64,000 nucleotides of DNA, taken from Symsagittifera roscoffensis. Its lineage: Eukaryota; Xenacoelomorpha; Acoela; Convolutidae. Position numbers and translations under genes: made by a program. The notes below the pieces were generated by a model. That model was given only the letters and a program-made list of their open reading frames with translations. It did not search any database and was not told where the DNA came from. Location: positions 41,375,883 to 41,439,882 of the forward strand of contig NC_087069.1 of NCBI RefSeq assembly GCF_963678635.1. The letters run 5' to 3'. Below, piece by piece: positions 57,901-64,000 of the stretch. Numbering within the stretch: position 1 is the first letter of the stretch; each line of letters starts with the position of its first letter.

Positions 57901-60900
57901 ATGACTTGATAGATTCGAGAATACGGTTGTCAGCTGCAAACAAAGGGGCCCTGCGGGTGTTGGGCAGAACGCCGATAATAGCCCTCAATCTGGGGGAACG
58001 TAACCTGTGGATGAGCTTTCTTGTGGTAGAAAACCTAGATGAGTCTGACCAATTTATTTTAGGCAGAGAATTCATCAGGAACTTTGATGTAGCGATTGAT
58101 CTAAACAACGCAATGTTCAGGATACGGAACCCGGATAGGAGGTACGCAATCAAACCGGTAAATTTAATAATGGCAAATGAAACCAAAGCACCGGTATTCT
58201 TGAGTAGGAGGGTGAGGCTAAAGGCGAACGAGGCGGCGATTGTAAGCTTACGAATGAAAAATTACAATGAACTAAGTGACAACAAGCAGGTATGTGTAGT
58301 CCCAAACCCAAATAGTCAAAGTGCTGCTGTTTTAGGAAGATCCTTCTCGATTACGAAGAGCGGCCTCTGCGTGAGTGTCTTGTTGAATACCCTTGACATG
58401 CCAATCACGATACAGAGGGGGAGGAAACTGGGATATGCTTTACCTGTTAAAACTCGATATGAAATGACTGAAAGCCATAAACAAAATGAAGTTGTTGATT
58501 GTCCCAATCATAGGGACAAAATTTGTATCTTGAGACGATTGAATAAAATAAAAGATTCATCAGGTCTTGTGAAGTCACTTAAGTCAGAGACGGACGATGG
58601 ACTATCGAGCTGTTCGAATTTCCCGGAACTGCCCACATTAGTCGAAATACAGGGTAATAAACCGGTTCTACCGGATATTGAACACCTAAGAGGCAAGTTC
58701 ACGGACGAACAGCTCGAAGCCATCAAGGACGTACTAGAACGGAACGAAGAAGTTTTTTCAAGACATAAGGCAGACATCGGGTGTTGTAATTTTGTTGAGC
58801 ATGAAATAGAACTTGAGGAAAACGCAATACCGCACAGGGAGGGGGCGAGGCGCATGACCCCACACAAATCGGATGCGTGTAGAAAGGAGATTGAAACGCT
58901 ACTAGAGTATGACATGATAGAACCATCCAAATCACCGAGGGCGTGTGGAGTAGTGATGGCCAAAAAGAAAGGCGATCAGTTGAGGTTTTGTTGTGACTTT
59001 CGATACCTGAACTCCGTCACGGTGAAGGATGCCTATCCCATACCTAGGATTGATGAGAGCCTCTCGAAGTTAGGTGATGCAAAATTTTTTACGACTCTTG
59101 ATTTAGGCTCGGCTTTTTGGCAGGTACCACTCAGGAAGCAGGACAGGGACAAGACAGGGTTCGCCTGCGAGTTGGGTCTGTTTCAATGGAAACGGATGCC
59201 GTTTGGACTTTGCAATGCCACAGCCACATTTCAGCGGTTGATGGCACACGCGCTGATAGGCGTGACGAAGACGTATGGCAATCTGGTAATGTGCTACGTG
59301 GATGACGTGGTAATAGCGACACCCACACTAGAGGACCACATTGAAAGACTTGACGAAGTATTTGCGTGTATGAAGAGGTCGGGACTGAAGTGCAAACCAT
59401 CAAAGTGTGAGATACTCAAGGACTCGATAAAATACTTGGGGAGGATGGTGGACAAACACGGCATCAGACCAGATCCAGACGCAAAAGAGGCAGTTCTAAC
59501 TTGGAAATCGCCGAAAACGGAACACCAATTGATGAGCTTTCTGGGTTTTGCAAATTACTATAGGGAATTCGTCAAAGGCTACGCAGACAAGGTCTATCCG
59601 ATGCAACAGTTAATGAGGCACAAGGGCAAGAAGTTCACGTGGAATAACGCAGCAGAAGAGTCATTTCAGAGAATAAAGAAAGAAGTGTGCGAGGCACCAG
59701 TACTAGGGATGCCAACAGAGAAGGGGATGTACGTACTGGATAAGGACGCATCGGTAGTAGCGATATCTGGAATTCTCCACCAAGAACAAGAGTGGAATGG
59801 GAAGACAGTCTTAAGACCAATAGCGTACGGGAGCAAAGTCCTAAGTGACACGGAAATGAAGTACGGAGCACCGAAAGCAGAGATGTTCGCGGTGGTCACC
59901 TTTGTCGAGAAATATAGGGCATACCTGGGCAGTGAGCCATTCAAGTTGCGAGTCGACCGGGCACTGAGCTGGCTGAAGACGTACTCAATGGACCAAAGTT
60001 ACATTGGGAGGTGGATAGTTCGCCTGGACGGATACAATATGATAATTGAGCACAGAACACGAGACAAACATCAAAATGCTGAAAGCTTGAGTAAGAAGAC
60101 CGAGTTCTACGAGAGACAAGAACAGAGGGAGGCAGATAGACCTGAGATCAAAGATGGCTTCTCCTTCATGGACAAGGAAACGTATGACATTCTTCCTCTC
60201 ACGAGATGGTTGGACAAATCAGGCAAACCAATAGAAGATCACCCCGAGTTACCAAAGGAAACTACGAGAAAAACAATCTTGAGAAAGAACCGAGGGATGC
60301 CAATAGGAATAATGCTCAAGTCAAAGATCGTGAGGGAGACGCTCAAAGCAAAAGGCTACGATCTCAACCAGGTAGAGACGGGGGAAGCACAAATAGACGA
60401 AGACTTAAAGGGGTTACTCGAAAGACTAGCAGATGATAGGCCCGTGATTCAAGAAAACGGTAAAGAGGAACCTGAGGTCACAATACTGCGAAAGAGCGGG
60501 ACAGCCAGTGACAGAAATACTTCGAAGGTGACTAACCTTGATGGGAAGGAAGAGGTGCAGTCACTGGTTGAAAATATCCCAGCTGAATTACTTGAACAGA
60601 CTAGAGTCAGGAGAAAGAGAGGGGAATTCAAGGAAGAAGCTGAATACCTGGGACCAGGTCAAGAGTCCGGGGAGCGGTCCACGTCCACAGAAGAAGAAAA
60701 CACAGAAGAAGAAAACACTGAAGGGGAGTGTGAAATGTGGGATGAGGACTCGGAAGCGAGCAGTGACGATCAAGATAATCTCTGCATGATACTAGCAGAA
60801 GAAAAGATTAGACACCACGACAGAGAACTACAAACAGATCCGTCCTCAGGAACCTTCAACATGGACGTGCAGGAGATACGAGGTGGTGAAGAACTTGAAG

Positions 60901-63158
60901 GGATTGCAGTTTCGAGGAAGCCATTCAGGGAGCTATCATGCAATTCAAATGTGAGAACAAATCTGGTGCCGGAAGACGACATGAAGGCGGTAAGGAGGAT
61001 AGTGTGCGTGAAGCTGAATGACGACGTCCACAACCCTGGGGAGATGAATGGGCAGATCATGGCGCTGAAGGAACATGTCAAAGCGAGATATAGGCTGTCG
61101 GACCTGATAAGAGCCCAGAAGAATGACAAAATGACAAGCAATCTCTCCAAATGGATCCGAACGGGGTCCAAGGAGAAAGGGGAACTTGAAGAAGACAGCT
61201 ACAAGATCCTGAGCCAGTTCTACAAAGAGAGGAAAGAGTTACTCTATCACACGGCTGACGGGGTGGTAGCATGCAAGAGAAAAGACGAAGACAAGATACT
61301 ACACAAGCACAACATCATCATATTACCACAATTGTATCAGACAGAGGTGCTGTTCAGATCACATGACCAAATGGGGCACCAGGGGATAGACAAAGTGCAA
61401 CAAAGAATACTTCACAAGTTCGATTGGCCAGGATTGAGTAAAGCCTGTGAGAGGTGGGTGAATGCATGCCTGGCATGTTTGCAAGTGAAAGACCCAAGGA
61501 AGATGAAATTCCCACTCAAGTCGGTGGAAAGCTCGGAATTTAATGAAGTGGTGCAGATAGACCATCAGAAGATCTGTATGACGGAGTCAGGGTATAACCA
61601 GATACTGGTTATAATTGATCACTTCACAAAGCTAGCAGAGGCGGTGCCGTGTCAAACAGCTTCAGCAGAGGAGACTTGTGACCACTTGATAACCCATTGG
61701 ATATCAAGGTATGGGTGTCCGATGACTTTTCAGTCAGACAACGGCAAAGCCTTTGTGGGGGACTTGACTAAGGAATTAATGAAGAGGTCACACATAGTTC
61801 AAGCACACTCGACAACTTACCATCCTCAGACCAACGGGCTGGTAGAAAGACAGAATAGAACGTTGGTGAACTTGCTGAGGGTATACTGCTCTAGATACAT
61901 GACGGACTGGGACAAGTATCTGCCGCAAGTCGTAGGGGCATACAACAGTACTCAACACTCAACGACGGGAATCAGTCCATTCATGATGTTGACAGGCAAA
62001 GAGAGAGCAATGCCCCTGACGTTCTTTTACCCGGAGTATGAAGGAAAGAGGACGTCGCCTCAAGCATACGTGAAAGAGGCGATCAGGAGACAGCAGGAAA
62101 TAAACGAACTATGTAGGAGGAACACTGCGCAGGCACAAATGAGACAGCGCAAGAAATATGATGAAAAAATATTACAGGCGAAGCCATATGAAGTGGGCCA
62201 GTATGTTTGGGTTTTCCAGAATGTGATACCGCCCAAGGGGACGAAGAAACTACTCAAGAAATGGAGAGGACCATTCATGATAACTGAAGTACATCAACAA
62301 GGACGGTTCTACCGCTTGAGTACTGGGCGAGCAGCACATTATGAGAACCTGAAGCCTCATGTCCCATCCCCAGAGGACTGGTGTATACCGAAGGACATGG
62401 AGGGACTAGAGTACCTACTGGTGGAACCAGCATGTGAAGTGAATGAAAAAGGCACCAGAGATAAGAATGATGGCAATGAGAACTTGAGTCTGGTTGACAA
62501 TGAAAAAATAGACGCAGACTCTGAAGCGGAATCTTTTGTGGAAGCAGATTGGAACGATCCGGAGCAAGGCGAGGTGCCGAAGTGGACAGAACCAGACTTG
62601 TCAATACCAGCGGGGACAAGGAGTGGCAATTGCAAACGCACAGGCATGAGGTACAACAGGTACGGGGACGATTTCCTGATCGACAAGATACAGCCCGATA
62701 ACCTAAGCAAAGAACTAGTAAGTGTGGGCGAGCTGGCGGCAGATGGTGAATGGCAGATCATCGACGATAATGAACACTACCCACAGGAAGACTACTCGAC
62801 GCCGGAGCGGGAGACGGATTTAGAACAGAGCGAGATAGAGAGGAGGGAGAATACGAACCTGAGGATATTAGAATGGATGCGCGATGTCAAGAACGGAAGC
62901 CAGGAAGGACAGAGCATACAGCAAGTTGACATATCAGCGGGGAAGTACATGAAAACGGAGGATCCTCTTTTCGGCTGGACGGCAACAGACAGCCCGCTCG
63001 ACCTTCCGCCGGATAATTCAGACCCAGCATCATCGACGGGGACGTCGATAAATATTTTTGTCCGGGGAGTGGGGGTAGGACTTACCCACACCGAAAATTT
63101 GATGATAAAGAAACTCAGAGAAGTGAGAGAAAAGTGCGGACTGGAAATGGAAGGGTAG
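54918..63158 (+). CDS. Element 2 gag-pol polyprotein (2746 codons)
   Basis: One open frame from ATG 54918. Approximate residues: coiled coil 180-300; capsid 410-570; CCHC knuckle CANCGSADHHVVDC near 615; second knuckle CFFCNQEGNFRMDC near 670 with Asn where His is expected; protease LLDTGAVLSVIP near 973; RT 1278-1520 with YVDD near 1460; RNase H 1600-1720; acidic linker; HHCC 2140-2190; integrase DDE core 2213-2310 (VQIDHQ, FQSDNGK, GLVERQNR); GPY/F (KKWRGPF) near 2450; acidic tail; FVRGVGVGLTHTENL near 2720. RNase H lacks one residue in RVD-RALSW and has NAESLS for the family's NADSLS. It ends at a TAG (63156-63158) that looks secondary, since the frame continues. Confidence 0.93.
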   Translation: MRRSRVPVAEKRSTEAKTKYNSSLRKTTSMGPKVTKKNFSVSMVSTRSTTENKAKEGTEGERVEPNIEIDLETPDQSVDEAGKKTTESTPMPNAEEPNPNPIEFSPIDNVEDTTGNTPETVKDESQKRTSFTERLAMMVGMRSKDAAVEETKVEKSKTLGTVSTRTTETDQNEGQRTTTFELIDLMAKLDQIDEKLKHSEEDRNVIRNEMRHNKHEYLDNYFHLARATEEKLQKMSDKVETTDEEREKNIRKDMQEMKQRYDTVNCQLGSLETRMDTMNREQAESSSAIQTKLDAILRNSTQQDRPAAERTQGNRVDFVEPQRNKRQSTPLPATREAAITAPVGARAIIKNGTANTTSGPGDSTTHNNVGPDAMTWASTWEKMNRTLEAFATRNTDSSDRGSNKSRKTFKKPKKFKDDSDGCIDTWVEVMRLHLEQDNLNDERQACTAILSNLEGTALKCVVAKEEEERDTADKIFEILLNRFGSGMKGHQAMMRFEKRRQRDDESIDRFLDDLESLRRRSDPEESTNRRNFSIASKFIDGVKSDDLRTMLATYYTLSKDSAPTPEEMRQKSREYMLMKPKKYSYSDNRNTQGGSQPQRSSWYKPRDDMDKRRSCANCGSADHHVVDCTTYKQGMKSLGYAPDEEEMSQMEEHEFYSGLIIKIGARCFFCNQEGNFRMDCPLFWEAVKNQSHPKHKLALAAVQNQRNRQCEFETKNIERPSAELPTKTVKAVTQCNSAGEATAKNALEIDYEKAAAEAINKVKQDLAAKEIEQRLKQEIQRQKMSEALSCAQTIPEAAEGSTKNGNCNTVKMVTGKPFGITKIGARIMSIITVGGHEVTRNLSEPSDQTIMHIDVYADYLSCISPQKTSRALRALLTRGGSKSVRVDNRYTEAYGPHEVMLNIDGINIYTKTMISCDEDLIGQIYVGREELKVRSIGHCAMLEEDAMHIGTKADVTGHVLDISGKKTQLRGLLDTGAVLSVIPIETWERMGFNKDDLIDSRIRLSAANKGALRVLGRTPIIALNLGERNLWMSFLVVENLDESDQFILGREFIRNFDVAIDLNNAMFRIRNPDRRYAIKPVNLIMANETKAPVFLSRRVRLKANEAAIVSLRMKNYNELSDNKQVCVVPNPNSQSAAVLGRSFSITKSGLCVSVLLNTLDMPITIQRGRKLGYALPVKTRYEMTESHKQNEVVDCPNHRDKICILRRLNKIKDSSGLVKSLKSETDDGLSSCSNFPELPTLVEIQGNKPVLPDIEHLRGKFTDEQLEAIKDVLERNEEVFSRHKADIGCCNFVEHEIELEENAIPHREGARRMTPHKSDACRKEIETLLEYDMIEPSKSPRACGVVMAKKKGDQLRFCCDFRYLNSVTVKDAYPIPRIDESLSKLGDAKFFTTLDLGSAFWQVPLRKQDRDKTGFACELGLFQWKRMPFGLCNATATFQRLMAHALIGVTKTYGNLVMCYVDDVVIATPTLEDHIERLDEVFACMKRSGLKCKPSKCEILKDSIKYLGRMVDKHGIRPDPDAKEAVLTWKSPKTEHQLMSFLGFANYYREFVKGYADKVYPMQQLMRHKGKKFTWNNAAEESFQRIKKEVCEAPVLGMPTEKGMYVLDKDASVVAISGILHQEQEWNGKTVLRPIAYGSKVLSDTEMKYGAPKAEMFAVVTFVEKYRAYLGSEPFKLRVDRALSWLKTYSMDQSYIGRWIVRLDGYNMIIEHRTRDKHQNAESLSKKTEFYERQEQREADRPEIKDGFSFMDKETYDILPLTRWLDKSGKPIEDHPELPKETTRKTILRKNRGMPIGIMLKSKIVRETLKAKGYDLNQVETGEAQIDEDLKGLLERLADDRPVIQENGKEEPEVTILRKSGTASDRNTSKVTNLDGKEEVQSLVENIPAELLEQTRVRRKRGEFKEEAEYLGPGQESGERSTSTEEENTEEENTEGECEMWDEDSEASSDDQDNLCMILAEEKIRHHDRELQTDPSSGTFNMDVQEIRGGEELEGIAVSRKPFRELSCNSNVRTNLVPEDDMKAVRRIVCVKLNDDVHNPGEMNGQIMALKEHVKARYRLSDLIRAQKNDKMTSNLSKWIRTGSKEKGELEEDSYKILSQFYKERKELLYHTADGVVACKRKDEDKILHKHNIIILPQLYQTEVLFRSHDQMGHQGIDKVQQRILHKFDWPGLSKACERWVNACLACLQVKDPRKMKFPLKSVESSEFNEVVQIDHQKICMTESGYNQILVIIDHFTKLAEAVPCQTASAEETCDHLITHWISRYGCPMTFQSDNGKAFVGDLTKELMKRSHIVQAHSTTYHPQTNGLVERQNRTLVNLLRVYCSRYMTDWDKYLPQVVGAYNSTQHSTTGISPFMMLTGKERAMPLTFFYPEYEGKRTSPQAYVKEAIRRQQEINELCRRNTAQAQMRQRKKYDEKILQAKPYEVGQYVWVFQNVIPPKGTKKLLKKWRGPFMITEVHQQGRFYRLSTGRAAHYENLKPHVPSPEDWCIPKDMEGLEYLLVEPACEVNEKGTRDKNDGNENLSLVDNEKIDADSEAESFVEADWNDPEQGEVPKWTEPDLSIPAGTRSGNCKRTGMRYNRYGDDFLIDKIQPDNLSKELVSVGELAADGEWQIIDDNEHYPQEDYSTPERETDLEQSEIERRENTNLRILEWMRDVKNGSQEGQSIQQVDISAGKYMKTEDPLFGWTATDSPLDLPPDNSDPASSTGTSINIFVRGVGVGLTHTENLMIKKLREVREKCGLEMEG
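63050..63105 (+). promoter_or_regulatory. Conserved G-rich core before the macrodomain (central polypurine-tract candidate)
   Basis: TTTTTGTCCGGGGAGTGGGGGTAGGACTTACCCACACCGAAAAT is nearly identical to the reverse complement of 37935-37985 in element 1, far above the identity of nearby coding DNA. It shares TTGTCCGGGGAGT with the sequence abutting the element 1 3' LTR. The protein here (FVRGVGVGLTHTEN) is also conserved, so a coding constraint is the alternative. Confidence 0.45.
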
Positions 63159-63674
63159 GAGGCCGAGCCTACCATAGGACGGAATTTCAAAACGAAGTTT
63201 GAAATATCAAACGAATACTCAGAAAATATCCTGATAACGGATAGTGACTTCATTCTGTCAGACAGGACTAGCGCAATCTGTATGAGGGCGGACATGAGTT
63301 TCAAATCAAGACTGGAAGCTGACTTCAAGAGAGAGTACCAGAACGTGTAGTTTCTGTTTAGACAGAGACCGGGACTGGGAGGAATGGCCGCGCTTCCACC
63401 ATCAGTAGCACAAGTCCCGGGCAAATACCTGTGCTTCCTAGTGATGAGGGTCAATGACAGGAACACGATCGATCCTGAACACGTGATGTTGGCACTAACG
63501 AGACTACGAGACTTCATGATTGAAAGAGGGATAACGGAGGTCTCAATGCCGGTGTATGACCCAAACAGGGGGAAGTTGAGCCCAAGGGAATTGTACGCTA
63601 TCCTACACGTGGTCTTCGCAGAAACTGAGATAATGGTGCATCTTCACAAGAAATACTACTTGAGCAACATCTGA
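63159..63674 (+). pseudogene. Element 2 macrodomain-like C-terminus, interrupted by TAG codons
   Basis: The same frame continues after TAG 63156-63158 and is cut again by TAG 63348-63350, then runs to TGA at 63672-63674. It is collinear with the element 1 domain: ILITDSDFILSDRTSAIC, ADFKREYQNV, then (after the second stop) LGGMAALPPSVAQVPGKYLCF, LTRLRDFMIERGITEVSMP and VFAETEIMVHLHKKYYL. At the second stop element 1 has a Glu codon. This is either decay confined to the end of the gene or translation control by UAG. Confidence 0.7.
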
Positions 63675-64000
63675 GTCGGGTACGCGGGGGTCTCGAGTTG
63701 GGCATGAGGGAAGAATCTCAAGTTAGGTGTGGGGGTACAAAACAGGTAAAGGATTTTAGAGGTGATTGGCATGACAATTAACATTTTAAATGATTGATGG
63801 TGCTAAAACATAAAATGAATCTGCATGTTTTTAGAAGATTTCCAATTGAACTATTTTAGTAGGACGGAAAGGAAAGGGTTTTAAATATAGTAGTGAATGG
63901 GGGTTTTTAGGGTAGGAACACAGCCTGTTAGTCTAAACATGGGGTGTTATTTTCAGATTGACTTGGTAAAGTCAAATTGACTACTCAACTGTAATCAATT
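63675..64000 (+). other. Element 2 sequence after pol, to the window end
   Basis: G-rich, no reading frame. It contains a repeated phrase (GGGTCTCGAGTTGGGCATGAGGG / GAATCTCAAGTTAGGTGTGGGGG). It corresponds in position to the spacer of element 1, so an accessory gene could begin just past the edge. Confidence 0.5.

Larger units (their letters stand above)
51823..64000 (+). mobile_element. Element 2: related LTR retrotransposon, cut by the window end
   Basis: 5' LTR 51823-52717, primer-binding-like site, 2.2-kb leader with a 14-base minisatellite, then a polyprotein collinear with element 1 (gag, protease, RT, RNase H, integrase, macrodomain) from 54918 to 63674. The 3' LTR and any accessory region lie beyond the window. 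The reading frame is open for 2746 codons, so it is less decayed than element 1, though two TAG codons break the end. Protein similarity to element 1 is high but nucleotide identity is only patchy, so they are different families of one lineage. Confidence 0.9.

Overview
The window is a piece of an animal nuclear genome. It has AT-rich host DNA, GT-AG introns, a split gene for the spindle-pole protein ASPM/Asp, tRNA-derived SINE-like fragments, a CR1/L2-like LINE and two large Ty3/gypsy-type LTR retrotransposons. An invertebrate is likely, but nothing in the sequence fixes the phylum. The retroelements are visibly richer in G+C than the host DNA around them.

Layout. (1) 973-25097, minus strand: a nine-part, apparently complete ASPM-like gene of about 1741 residues. 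Eight coding exons join with matching phases. They give an N-terminal ASH-like domain, a 47-residue tandem repeat array, about 15 IQ motifs and the conserved ASPM C-terminus. No calponin-homology domain is found where the family normally has it. Introns hold a LINE (about 6.4-10.9 kb, plus strand), a nested single-exon secreted-protein gene (17661-18428, minus), a 1.56-kb tandem duplication (18.66-21.85 kb), a foldback element and SINE-like pieces. (2) 25.1-26.4 kb: a divergent intergenic region holding an LTR relic and a relic of a transposon gene with an SGNH-esterase-like fold. (3) 26435-50820: a 24.4-kb LTR retrotransposon on the minus strand (element 1). Its LTRs differ at about 5 sites in roughly 870. 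It appears inserted with a 5-bp target duplication in codon 4 of a small plus-strand host reading frame. (4) 50.8-51.4 kb: the rest of that host exon and possible further exons, then an older LTR relic. (5) 51823 to the window end: a related LTR retrotransposon on the plus strand (element 2), cut by the window edge.

The retroelements are the most unusual part. Both encode gag (coiled coil, capsid, two zinc knuckles), an aspartic protease, RT, RNase H, and integrase with a GPY/F module. After these comes an extra C-terminal domain that reads as a macrodomain of the OARD1/TARG1 type with altered loops. Element 1 also has, in the position where retroviruses carry env, an accessory region of about 2955 codons. 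It has a coiled coil, an SGNH (GDSL) hydrolase domain and a giant protein of over 2400 residues that I do not recognise. Its 3-kb leader holds a duplicated structured RNA whose stems covary between copies. A polypurine-tract-like core recurs next to the 3' LTR, inside pol and just ahead of the macrodomain.

Element 1 is recent but already broken, by five in-frame stops and about five frameshifts. Element 2 has a 2746-codon open polyprotein and two in-frame UAG codons around the macrodomain. SGNH-like domains occur in three separate mobile sequences here: the LINE ORF1, element 1 and the relic at 25.5 kb.
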